Shown here piece by piece: positions 36,632 to 44,764 of a DNA stretch of 64,000 nt. Location: assembly GCA_028716975.1 (NCBI GenBank), contig JAQUOU010000019.1:1-64000 (forward strand), given 5' to 3'. Each line of letters opens with the position of its first letter. Position 1 is the stretch's first letter. The notes beneath the pieces were generated by a model, which did no database searches, was not told where the DNA came from, and was given only the letters and a program-made list of their open reading frames with translations. The position numbers and the translations under genes were made by a program. This stretch comes from Methylobacter sp. (GTDB taxonomy: Bacteria > Pseudomonadota > Gammaproteobacteria > Methylococcales > Methylomonadaceae).

Positions 36632-37252
36632 ATGAAAAAAAATCGTGATGTGCTTAGAATCGGAGTCGGAGGTCCTGTTGGGTCAGGAAAAACAGCCTTG
36701 CTGGATGTGTTGTGCAAACAACTGCGCGACCAGTTTCATATTGCTGTAGTCACTAATGATATTTATACCCAGGAAGATGCCAAATTCCTATGCCGCAGTA
36801 ATGCCTTGCCGGAAGATCATATTATAGGCGTGGAAACCGGCGGTTGCCCGCATACGGCCATCAGGGAGGATGCCTCCATGAATCTGGTGGCCGTGGAAAA
36901 AATGATAGCAAAATTCGGCGATCTTGATTTTGTTTTAATCGAGAGCGGCGGCGACAATCTGAGCGCATCATTTAGCCCGGAATTGGCCGATTTAACGATT
37001 TACGTCATTGATGTCGCCGCCGGTGAAAAAATTCCGCGTAAAGGCGGCCCCGGCATTACCAAGTCAGATTTACTGGTAATCAATAAAATTGACTTGGCTC
37101 CTTACGTCGGCGCTTCGCTTGCTGTCATGGAAAGCGATTCTCTCAGGATGCGCGGTGACCGCCCTTTTGTCTTTACCAACCTTAAAACCGGCCAAGGAGT
37201 GAACGAAGTCATTAATTTTATCGTGACTAAAGGAATGCTGGAGTATGCCTGA
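36632..37252 (+). CDS. ureG: Urease accessory GTPase UreG
   Basis: A 206-residue SIMIBI-class GTPase that couples GTP hydrolysis to nickel delivery. The P-loop is [14 protein letters not shown], followed by [12 protein letters not shown], the nickel-binding CPH in [11 protein letters not shown], and the base motif VINKID. ATG 36632, with GAGAAG upstream, is chosen over an in-frame ATG inside ureF. It is the last gene of the locus, convergent with mutM. Confidence 0.98.
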   Translation: MKKNRDVLRIGVGGPVGSGKTALLDVLCKQLRDQFHIAVVTNDIYTQEDAKFLCRSNALPEDHIIGVETGGCPHTAIREDASMNLVAVEKMIAKFGDLDFVLIESGGDNLSASFSPELADLTIYVIDVAAGEKIPRKGGPGITKSDLLVINKIDLAPYVGASLAVMESDSLRMRGDRPFVFTNLKTGQGVNEVINFIVTKGMLEYA

Positions 37253-37286
37253 GGGCATCTGCGGATATTTTATTGGCGCATTTTAG

Positions 37287-38102
37287 CTATCGCTGGCAAT
37301 CGGTACAAAATACGGTTGAGCGGTTAGCCAGCCTTATTTCTTTTAAGGGTTGTTGACAATGGACACAAGGTAATCCGGCGCGGCCGTAGACGTTGAGTTG
37401 TTGCTTGAAATAGCCGGGTTTTCCGTTTTCATTGACAAAGTTTCGCAGCGTCGTGCCGCCTTCCTGGATGGCGTGTTGCAGAATGATACGAATACAGTCA
37501 GCCAGTTTTTGATAGCGCAGTAAAGAAATTCTTCCTGCCATGCGAGAGGGCTGTATGCCGGCCATAAACAAGGCTTCATTTGCATAGATATTGCCGACGC
37601 CCACGACTATGTGGCTATCCATGATAAAAGACTTTACCGGCATTTTCCGGTGTCTGGATAACGAATAAAGCAGGCCGCCGTTAAAATCCGCTAATAAGGG
37701 TTCAGGGCCTAAATCCTTGAGCAGTTGATGGTCTGATGCGGGCGCTGTCGTCCATAATACGGCGCCGAATCGCCGTGGATCATTAAACCGCAGCACCACA
37801 TCGTCTTCAAAAATAAAATCAATATGATCGTGTTTGCCGGCGGCTTGTGCTGTCGACATGATTCTTAAACTGCCTGACATGCCCAAATGTAACAGCAGCG
37901 TACCTTTACTGGTATTGAATAACAGGTATTTGGCTCTTCGTGAGACCGATTGAATGCTGACGCCTGTCAAGGTTTGATTGAGAATTTCAGGCACAGGCCA
38001 GCGCAGTTTAGGCTGGCGGATAATGACCTGTTGAATGGTTTGCCCTTCAATATAGGGCGCGATGCCGCGCCGGGTTGTTTCAACTTCGGGTAATTCAGGC
38101 AT
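37287..38102 (-). CDS. mutM: Formamidopyrimidine-DNA glycosylase
   Basis: A 271-residue base-excision repair enzyme that removes 8-oxoguanine and cuts the strand. The N-terminus PELPEVETTRRG provides the catalytic Pro and Glu after Met removal; the conserved Lys lies in the LHLGMSGSLR region. The H2TH domain includes GVGNIYANEALF and NFVNENGKPGYF. The C-terminal zinc finger CVHC...CTDC is intact. Full length; it stands alone. Confidence 0.97.
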   Translation of the reverse strand: MPELPEVETTRRGIAPYIEGQTIQQVIIRQPKLRWPVPEILNQTLTGVSIQSVSRRAKYLLFNTSKGTLLLHLGMSGSLRIMSTAQAAGKHDHIDFIFEDDVVLRFNDPRRFGAVLWTTAPASDHQLLKDLGPEPLLADFNGGLLYSLSRHRKMPVKSFIMDSHIVVGVGNIYANEALFMAGIQPSRMAGRISLLRYQKLADCIRIILQHAIQEGGTTLRNFVNENGKPGYFKQQLNVYGRAGLPCVHCQQPLKEIRLANRSTVFCTDCQR

Positions 38103-38272
38103 GGAGTCAACGTTATAATATGTTGGTTTGGATGGCTGAAAAGTTTAACACGAAAGCGGCCTTCACCCTGAGAGGCAGGGTTTTGCATGGTGCTTTTGCA
38201 TTCAGATGATGGTCGTACTACGAACGTCCAGCCCACTACAAATGACCTCCAGATGGTAATTCATTGTCTTAC

Positions 38273-38557
38273 TTAAGGAATCTCTGAACAGGTTGATTAC
38301 CATGGTTCGACAAGCTCACCACGAATGGATTCGACACCGCTCTCCTGAGTGTAGTCGAAGGGGCTCTCCTGAGCGTAGACTAAGGGCTCACGACGAACGG
38401 ATTCGACAAAGCTCTTCCGAGCATCGTCGAAGCCTGTCATGAGCTTGTCGAATGAGGCTCACCACTAACGAAATCAATAGCCTACCGTTCGTCCTGAGCT
38501 TGTCGAAGGAAGCTTGTCGAAGGAAGCCTGGCTAAGGACTGTGCAGTGATTTCTTAA
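38273..38557. repeat. R2c: MITE-like element
   Basis: A 285-bp element filling most of the gap between mutM and the CMD-family gene. Ends: TTAAGGAATCTCTGAACAGG at left, and GTGCAGTGATTTCTTAA (38541-38557) as the imperfect inverse. In reverse complement, about 38400-38527 is nearly identical to R2a at 15773-15911. No gene. Confidence 0.8.
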
Positions 38558-38563
38558 GAGTAC

Positions 38564-38884
38564 CTATTCTTTGGATAAAATATCTTGAGCCCAGCTCACT
38601 GCCGCCGAAACCGTGGGAAACCCGATAGTATTCGTTAGCAGGATAATGGCATGATAAATCTCTTCAGGCGTCGCGCCGCTTTCGATAGCTCTTCTTACAT
38701 GGCTGTGGACAGCGCCCTCCGAATGTATTGCTATAGCGGCGGCAAGTTGAATAAGATGTGCTGTTTTAGCATCCAGGGGACCTTGTGTCCTAACCACCTT
38801 ACCCAAGGCTTCCACAGCCTCAATAAATTCTTCATGCTGTTTTTTCTGAAATAAATAATGGCTGGGAAGTTTTTTCTTCGACAT
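38564..38884 (-). CDS. Carboxymuconolactone decarboxylase family protein
   Basis: A 106-residue AhpD/CMD-fold protein. The conserved helix reads AIAIHSEGAVHSHVRRAIESG followed by ATPEEIYHAIILL. The CxxC pair of peroxidase-type members is replaced by Ser and Ala; the protein has no Cys at all, so thiol peroxidase activity is excluded. The retained Glu and His fit the Cys-less subgroup. The Shine-Dalgarno GGAGG is excellent. It lies 28 bp downstream of an FMN reductase gene and is likely co-transcribed with it. Substrate unknown. Confidence 0.9.
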   Translation of the reverse strand: MSKKKLPSHYLFQKKQHEEFIEAVEALGKVVRTQGPLDAKTAHLIQLAAAIAIHSEGAVHSHVRRAIESGATPEEIYHAIILLTNTIGFPTVSAAVSWAQDILSKE

Positions 38885-38912
38885 AAATCCTCCAAGATCA
38901 GGTTCTAAAAAT

Positions 38913-39515
38913 TCACTCTGCAGGAAGCTCGTGATATTTTGAAGGAAGATTTTCTCGTCCCCATTTAAGCACCCGGCTCATCCAGATCAGCTCGTCTAAA
39001 AAATCACCCGCTCTCCGCGTGTAAGCTTGATCCAGAAGCGCACCGTGCTGGTCAAACTTGTCCTGCACAGATGGAAAGTTAAGATCGGTAAACGTCGCCG
39101 ATAAGCCTAATTCCCGCACCATTTGCACCATCGCCTCTATAACCCGTGTTCCTCCCCAGGGACCTGCGGATACGCCGACAAAAGCTACGCTCTTATGGAT
39201 GTATTCTTTCAGGAGCAAATCGAGAACGCTTTTTAAGATGCCGGGATAGCCGTGGTTATACTCAGGCGAGACCACCACTAAGCCATCTGCCCGAATAACG
39301 GCATCCCTCCATTCCGGGAATTGATCTTTAATTGCCGTACCATAGCCTTCCTGCGGCAATACGAAATCCCTGGCGTCGAATACTCTTGTTTCTATCTCGG
39401 ATCGTTTTTCCATTTCTTCCAGCAGCCACTTCGCGGCAAAAACGCTTTTTCTGTCTTTACGATTGGTGCCTAAAATAATTGGCAGAAACAGTTTGCTTTC
39501 TAAATAATTTTTCAT
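38913..39515 (-). CDS. NADPH-dependent FMN reductase
   Basis: A 200-residue flavodoxin-fold reductase (FMN_red, PF03358). LGTNRKDRKS near the N-terminus binds the FMN phosphate, and VVVSPEYNHGYPGILKSVLD is the family signature. It may reduce quinones, azo compounds or metals. ATG 39515 (MKNYLESK) with GAGG at proper spacing is preferred over a TTG four codons upstream. It probably forms a two-gene unit with the CMD-family gene. Confidence 0.92.
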   Translation of the reverse strand: MKNYLESKLFLPIILGTNRKDRKSVFAAKWLLEEMEKRSEIETRVFDARDFVLPQEGYGTAIKDQFPEWRDAVIRADGLVVVSPEYNHGYPGILKSVLDLLLKEYIHKSVAFVGVSAGPWGGTRVIEAMVQMVRELGLSATFTDLNFPSVQDKFDQHGALLDQAYTRRAGDFLDELIWMSRVLKWGRENLPSKYHELPAE

Positions 39516-39566
39516 ATCAGGCCTCAATCAGTAAGTTAATCGATTTCCTTTAATATTCTTATGCTC

Positions 39567-40235
39567 TTATCTTTCCGGGTAAACGCCGAGCTCATCCAGT
39601 GATTGATGCAAGTCTGCCGGATCGCGGTAAACCCGGAATGCGCCGGCGCGGCTTAACTCATCTTCGCCGTATCCGCCGCTTAGCAAACCGATACTCAACA
39701 TGCCCGCCCGCCGCGCGGCCAGAATATCCCAGACCGCATCGCCAACTACGTAGCAATCAGTTACGGCGATACCCAGGCGCTGTTGGCAAGCCAGGAAAAG
39801 ATCGGGTTCGGGTTTGGCGTGGGTGACATTGCCCCGCTCGATCACTACTGTCTCCTGGCCCAAGCCAAGCGCCTCCAGCGAAGCATTAATTTCCGGCCGT
39901 TTACCTGAAGTAGCGATGCCAAAGGGAATCTTGCTCAAGCGCAGGAAGCGCACCAGTTCCATTGCTCCCGGCAAAGGTCTGCGATCAGGAAGAAGCTGGG
40001 TAAACAATTCGCCATGACGGTGCTGAAGCGCATCCGCTTCCGGCGCACTAATGTCCCGGCCAAGTTCGCGAGCTACAGCTCGTGTGAACAAACCGCCACT
40101 CATGCCGATGCGACGGTGAATACACCAGCCCTCGATATCCATACCCGCTTCCGCTAATGCGCGTTGCCAGGCAAATATATGGGCATAGACGGTATCAACG
40201 AGTGTGCCGTCCAGGTCAAAGATGAGGGCCTGCAT
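39567..40235 (-). CDS. HAD-superfamily hydrolase, phosphoglycolate phosphatase-like
   Basis: A 222-residue HAD phosphatase (subfamily IA). Motif I is IFDLDGTLVDT with nucleophile and general-acid Asp; motif II is GIATSGKR; the Lys lies in NVTHAKPEPDLFL; motif III is CYVVGDAVWD. A helical cap (about 15-85) covers the site. ATG 40235, preceded by GGAGGAG, is preferred over an upstream in-frame start. Likely substrates are small phosphosugars, as in Gph or beta-phosphoglucomutase relatives. Confidence 0.93.
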   Translation of the reverse strand: MQALIFDLDGTLVDTVYAHIFAWQRALAEAGMDIEGWCIHRRIGMSGGLFTRAVARELGRDISAPEADALQHRHGELFTQLLPDRRPLPGAMELVRFLRLSKIPFGIATSGKRPEINASLEALGLGQETVVIERGNVTHAKPEPDLFLACQQRLGIAVTDCYVVGDAVWDILAARRAGMLSIGLLSGGYGEDELSRAGAFRVYRDPADLHQSLDELGVYPER

Positions 40236-40389
40236 ATGCTCCTCCGGTGATAACTTCGTTACAGAACAATAAAACAAAGAGAAGGCTGTTTACTTAAATT
40301 TACCTGCCTTGGACACTCTTGTCCACTTAAGTTGCAAGTCTCCCGGCATTAAAATAACTTTCCGCTAAATCGCCGGCCGAGCGGCTGCA

Positions 40390-41097
40390 TCAAGCCGAAA
40401 AATAATTTTCGTGAAACCGGTCAGTAAATTCAACCAGGTTTTTATAGGATTTTGCCTTGTCGAATATCGGCGCGGTGAAACTCGCCATACGGATCATTTG
40501 AACCAACATGCCATAAGCAACTGCATCCAGGGTAGTGGGTTGATCACCGAAGAAATAGGGCTTGCCGTCCAGAAAATCCGCCAGTGCTTTCAAGTCGCGG
40601 TTACCGATTTCAACAATTTCTTCATCGGAATGACGCCCAATTCCCTGCGCGTAAAGCTTTTTAATTACATTTTTGCGCATTATGAAGACGACGATTTTAT
40701 TAAGGGGGAACGGAATGCCGCCAAAAAATAATTTCTTTAGAGCCTCCGAGTTATGGTCCAGCTTCCAGCGGGCATGAACCAGAATCCAATACATATTTTC
40801 GTCGATCATTTTGATAAATGCATGTGCGATGGCCTTGTCCGCATCACTCAATTCAGCATCAAGCGTATCGCCATAGGTTTCTTTTAAATATTCCAGTATG
40901 AAACTCGAATCGGCTATGATTTTGCCGTTGTCTTCTATATAAGGCAGTTTGCCTTTTGGGGCTTTGCGCAAATAATGCGTCCCGCTCAACGCTTCATACG
41001 GCAATTTGGCCAGCCGAAGATAAGCTTCGACCTTGACGCAAAACGGACTGGCATCGCAAACATCATCGATAGAGCCGAATTTATAGAGTTTAATCAT
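40390..41097 (-). CDS. Glutathione S-transferase family protein
   Basis: A 235-residue GST of the Fax/metaxin-like type. The N-terminal thioredoxin domain reads KLYKFGSIDDVCDASPFCVKV with KGKLPYIEDNG and the SS glutathione-binding pair in IADSSFILEYL. The C-terminal domain is helical, with ARWKLDHNSEALKK and FFGDQPTTLDAVAYGML. Substrate unknown; it stands between repeat R1b and the HAD gene. Confidence 0.92.
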   Translation of the reverse strand: MIKLYKFGSIDDVCDASPFCVKVEAYLRLAKLPYEALSGTHYLRKAPKGKLPYIEDNGKIIADSSFILEYLKETYGDTLDAELSDADKAIAHAFIKMIDENMYWILVHARWKLDHNSEALKKLFFGGIPFPLNKIVVFIMRKNVIKKLYAQGIGRHSDEEIVEIGNRDLKALADFLDGKPYFFGDQPTTLDAVAYGMLVQMIRMASFTAPIFDKAKSYKNLVEFTDRFHENYFSA

Positions 41098-41212
41098 GGG
41101 GCTTTCCTCCGTTGAAGATACTTATGTCTTAATCTTCGTCTGCTTTTCGACCTAAACCTGCGGGTGAAATTAATTTTAAATTAACTGATAGCCTATGCTC
41201 GCGATGGATAAT

Positions 41213-41402
41213 TCTAAAAACCGCAGTTGGAACATGAGAAAGCCGTTCGTGCTGAGCCCTTCGGCTATGCTCAGGAGAGCCCGGTCGAAGCATGAACGGC
41301 TTTCTCACGCTCACCCATTGGGTGAGCATTCCAAAACCCTGCTCACCCTTCAACAGGCTCAGGGCGAACGGGGTTTTGAAATGCTCAACTGCGGATTTTA
41401 GG
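41213..41402. repeat. R1b: MITE-like element
   Basis: A 190-bp element with ends TCTAAAAACCGCAGTTG (41213-41229) and CAACTGCGGATTTTAGG (41386-41402), inverted at 15 of 17 bases. Interior words include GAGAAAGCCGTTCGTGCTGAGCC and an inverted copy of AACGGCTTTCTC. Same family as 10836-10932 and 55651-55881. Confidence 0.85.
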
Positions 41403-41519
41403 ATAATCTTGCCTGCAGTTGAGCGCTGCTCCCCTATAAAAAGTTGCATCAGAGCCATAAAATTCATGCTCGCTTATGCGTTATTTTGTGCTTTTGCAAG
41501 GTTAAAAATGAAATAATTT

Positions 41520-42161
41520 TTACTTTTCCATCGTTTTAATAAAGGCATTGGCTTCATTGATGGATTTTTCCATGGACGCAATTAAAGATGAAACATCCGA
41601 CTTTATTGAGCCCAGTTCCTCTTTCAAGGAAGAAATGGCGTGGGCGTTGAGATTGTGCTTCATAAACATCACCTGGTCTTTAAAAACTGCCAGAATAGGT
41701 TCGATTTTTGCTTCAGCATTCTTCATTGCCGTAATTAATTGCCGGTATTGGACTTTCGTTGCGCTGAGCTTGTTTTGACTGCTGCGCTTTAGTGAAGGAT
41801 TGCTGTATTGTTGAATTTCATTTTCCCATTCATTAAATAATGCTTCCGAGACATCTTCAATATCGCTGATGCGCTTTTTAACTTCATCGGCTTTATTAAC
41901 GCTGGCCTCATACTCGCTGTTTAGCTTGTTATAGGTAGCCTCAAGGTCGCCGCCTTTAAAATTAGTGACCGCTGTAAATTGCGCCAATGCAGATTTGAAT
42001 TGCTCTTTAGTTTCTTCCTGTGTGTCCCGTGCTTTTTCAACCCGATGTACCATGACATCCCGTTTAGGTATCCCTATTTTTTCCAGACCGCTATAGTACA
42101 TGCTGGAACAGGCGCTTACGCTGAAAATGAACGATAAAAAAATTATCTGTATATAGCCCAT
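41520..42161 (-). CDS. DUF2959 family lipoprotein
   Basis: A 213-residue protein with a lipoprotein signal (FLSFIFSVSACSSMYY) and the DUF2959 hallmark YYSGLEKIGIPKRDVMVHRV. The rest is one long coiled-coil helical region (about 40-210) with many Lys, Glu and Gln. ATG 42161 with AAGGAAA is preferred over an in-frame ATG 21 codons upstream. It is probably anchored in the outer or inner membrane facing the periplasm. The function of the family is unknown. Confidence 0.9.
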   Translation of the reverse strand: MGYIQIIFLSFIFSVSACSSMYYSGLEKIGIPKRDVMVHRVEKARDTQEETKEQFKSALAQFTAVTNFKGGDLEATYNKLNSEYEASVNKADEVKKRISDIEDVSEALFNEWENEIQQYSNPSLKRSSQNKLSATKVQYRQLITAMKNAEAKIEPILAVFKDQVMFMKHNLNAHAISSLKEELGSIKSDVSSLIASMEKSINEANAFIKTMEK

Positions 42162-42213
42162 AGAAATTTCCTTTGCTGATTTGGAATTATTATAAGTAAC
42201 CCTAATAATACAA

Positions 42214-42330
42214 TGCTTCGACAAGGCTCTCCTGAGCGTAGACTAAGGGCTCAGCATGAACGGCTATAACATTATCAATAAGTTAAATTCGTGCTGAGGC
42301 GTGAGCTTGTCGAGCGGTCGAAGCATGAGT
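42214..42330. repeat. R2-type repeat fragment
   Basis: An inverted array of the R2 words (ATGCTTCGACAAGGCTC at the left, GTCGAAGCATGAG at the right) without the R2 terminal sequence. It is part of the 635-bp gap 42162-42796, whose remainder holds only an unconvincing 85-codon minus-strand ORF at 42449-42706 with a TTG start. Confidence 0.6.
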
Positions 42331-42796
42331 GTAACTTATTTTTAGAGCTTCCCTAAATTGAATAAAATACCCTATGGATAATGCCTGGAAATAAAAGGAT
42401 AGGATTTTGATTCATTCGGAAAAAGAGCTCTCCCACCGAATGGCGGATCTATAGGTTTTTGAATATGAAAGCCACGTAATAATGACAGTTAGCCATTTTG
42501 CCAATATTTTGAAATCGGCAACACGTATTTTTCCGGCTCACTATGGATTTCCGGGTCTTAGGATAGGAGCGGTTGTAACCCTGCAACAATAATGATCTAC
42601 CACGCTTCGTCGTGTTATGCACTAACTCGAAAAAACCAATATAAATGGGCAGTTTTTCTTCGGAAATACCCGGGGCAGTCGTAACCAGGATCGCAGCAAA
42701 GACCAAACCCCCTCCATTATGTTGGCATGAACTTCATGAAAGCCATCGCCGTCCTAGTCGACCGCCTCTTCTCTTTGCCCCGGTTAACCGCGACTA

Positions 42797-43402
42797 TCAA
42801 TCCTCAACAAATCGTTCGTAATCGGCAAGCATATCAATATCGAAAGCAGCTTCGGGCATTGAGACTTCTGTGAGCTGGGCAGCGTGGGCTAGAATGATGC
42901 TTTTCGCCCCTTGCGAACCTGTAAGCGCGAGCAGTGCCGGATAAAATTGTCGAGCGAAAAGCGCAGGGACGCCGTGAGTGCCATTGTATTTCGCTGCTAC
43001 GATCGGTGCATTTGTCGTGCGATAAGCAATGACCAATTTGTTGATGGCTTCTACGTCCACACCAGGTTGATCGCAGAGCATTACGACAACGGCGCCTATC
43101 TCATCCTGTAAGATGAGATGTTCTATCCCGATACGAATCGATGACGCCATACCGGTCGGCCAAATGCCATTGAAGACCGTGATCACCGGCAAGTCCTTAA
43201 GTTCGGCTTGCATTTTTTCCGCCTGCGCGCCCAAAACGACGATGATCGGATGACAAAGGGAAGCAAGCACTATCCGCGCTGCCCGGCGCAGTAAAGTCTC
43301 TGCCTGGTACATCAGCAATTGCTTAGGCCTGCCCAAACGCTGCGAATTGCCTGCCGCGAGCAAAAGCAAACTAGCCTGCCGTTCGCTATCCCTGCCTTGC
43401 AT
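42797..43402 (-). CDS. mocA: MocA-like nucleotidyltransferase
   Basis: A 201-residue MobA-like NTP transferase. The nucleotide-binding loop is LLLAAGNSQRLGRPKQLL and the metal-binding Asp is in VVMLCDQPGVD. Family members such as E. coli MocA attach CMP to molybdopterin to form the cytosine dinucleotide cofactor of the xanthine oxidase family. ATG 43402 (MQGRDSERQ) leaves a 17-bp overlap with xdhC; an upstream ATG would overlap by 71 bp. Its place after paoABC-xdhC supports cofactor supply for that enzyme. Confidence 0.85.
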   Translation of the reverse strand: MQGRDSERQASLLLLAAGNSQRLGRPKQLLMYQAETLLRRAARIVLASLCHPIIVVLGAQAEKMQAELKDLPVITVFNGIWPTGMASSIRIGIEHLILQDEIGAVVVMLCDQPGVDVEAINKLVIAYRTTNAPIVAAKYNGTHGVPALFARQFYPALLALTGSQGAKSIILAHAAQLTEVSMPEAAFDIDMLADYERFVED

Positions 43403-44585
43403 AGAATTGAGTGTTTTTCGTGCCTGAACCGTCCAATATCGTATCGTATGCATCATGAATAGGAGCCTGCCGGTAACATAAATGCCCGCCTTTACGCTTG
43501 GCTACGATAGCGCGCATCTCTGCGATAATTGATAAAGCAATTTCCTGAGGCGAGTTCGCCCCGATATCTAAACCTATCGGCGCATAAAGACGTGCGCAGT
43601 CGGCTTCTTTAAGTTTGAATCGGCTATCTTTTTCCGCCAACTCAATCCGCATGCGTTCGGTACGTTTTCGCGGCCCCATCACGCCGATATAGCGCGACGC
43701 CGACATCAGCAAAAATTTGAGCAGCGCCTGATCGTGCGCGTAATTGTGCGTCATCAGCAGAGTCAGGGTGCGAGGCGTGATCGTAAGGTGTTCACTTATA
43801 GTTTCAGTACGCGCTAGAGTAACCTTGTCAGCTGCCGCAAAGAGCGCGCGGCTGGCTGGACGCGCCTGCACATCAATGATTTCCGTGTGCCAGCCCAGCC
43901 CATTGGCTAACTCAATAACGGGTAAGGCGTCATGACCAGCGCCAAACACAACAAGCTGCACCGGCGGCGTGATTGTTTCAATAAAAACCTTGGTTGTATT
44001 TCCGTTTCGCTCATAAACACGAACACCTGATTGTTCTGCTAACAGAGCCTCGTAAGTATCCTGCACTATCAGGGCTGCCAGATCACTCTTTAAAAGGCCG
44101 CAATTAATCTCTTTGTTATCGTTAACGATTACGCGTGAGCCGATTGTAGGCATTGACCATGAGATCGAGTGCTGAAATACAGTTGCAACAGCAAGAGGCG
44201 AACTATTCGAATCCGCTGCAAACAGCCGGCGCAATGCTTTTATATAGCTGGATTGCGGTTCGAGCGGCTCAACAAGTACGCGTACTACGCCATTGCAGCC
44301 TAACCCCAAGCCCCAGACGATCTCTTCATTAGTCGATCCGGCGTCATACTCGATCAGTTCCGTTGAAGGGGTATTGATGATGCGCTGTGCGTGTTCAATG
44401 ACATCATTTTCCAGGCAACCGGCGCTAATCGTCCCAGTGCTTTTTCCACTTTCACATACCAGCATGCGCGCGCCGGGACGCCTATATGCCGAACCTTCGA
44501 CGTCCACCACTGTCGCTAAGGCGCAACGTTCGCCTTTTGCCTGGGATTGATCAAACGCTTGAATTATTGCCCGCGTTTCATTCAT
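43386..44585 (-). CDS. xdhC: XdhC/PaoD-type molybdenum cofactor chaperone
   Basis: A 399-residue XdhC/CoxI family protein. The N-terminal domain has VDVEGSAYRRPGARMLV and SAGCLENDVIEH; the C-terminal Rossmann domain has VVFGAGHDALPV and the block YIGVMGPRKRTERM. These proteins bind the mature molybdenum cofactor, promote its sulfuration and insert it into the partner dehydrogenase. It lies 180 bp after the molybdenum subunit gene and overlaps mocA. It looks intact. Confidence 0.92.
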   Translation of the reverse strand: MNETRAIIQAFDQSQAKGERCALATVVDVEGSAYRRPGARMLVCESGKSTGTISAGCLENDVIEHAQRIINTPSTELIEYDAGSTNEEIVWGLGLGCNGVVRVLVEPLEPQSSYIKALRRLFAADSNSSPLAVATVFQHSISWSMPTIGSRVIVNDNKEINCGLLKSDLAALIVQDTYEALLAEQSGVRVYERNGNTTKVFIETITPPVQLVVFGAGHDALPVIELANGLGWHTEIIDVQARPASRALFAAADKVTLARTETISEHLTITPRTLTLLMTHNYAHDQALLKFLLMSASRYIGVMGPRKRTERMRIELAEKDSRFKLKEADCARLYAPIGLDIGANSPQEIALSIIAEMRAIVAKRKGGHLCYRQAPIHDAYDTILDGSGTKNTQFYARQG

Positions 44586-44764
44586 GGGAATCTCTAAAAC
44601 TTATTCGTTCATACTTTGATATGCTCAGTATGAAAGGATAAGTTACTGATTTAAAATAGTAAATGTTAGGGCTGAGTTTATCGAAGTGCATTTTTAGAGG
44701 TTGCCTTATTGTATTTATGCCCACTGGAACGCCGATAGCTGATGATTTTTCGAGGAATCCTGCA

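Noticed and set aside
42449-42706. 85-codon minus-strand ORF after the DUF2959 gene
   Set aside because: TTG start, no recognisable domain, mixed composition and no link to neighbours; probably chance.
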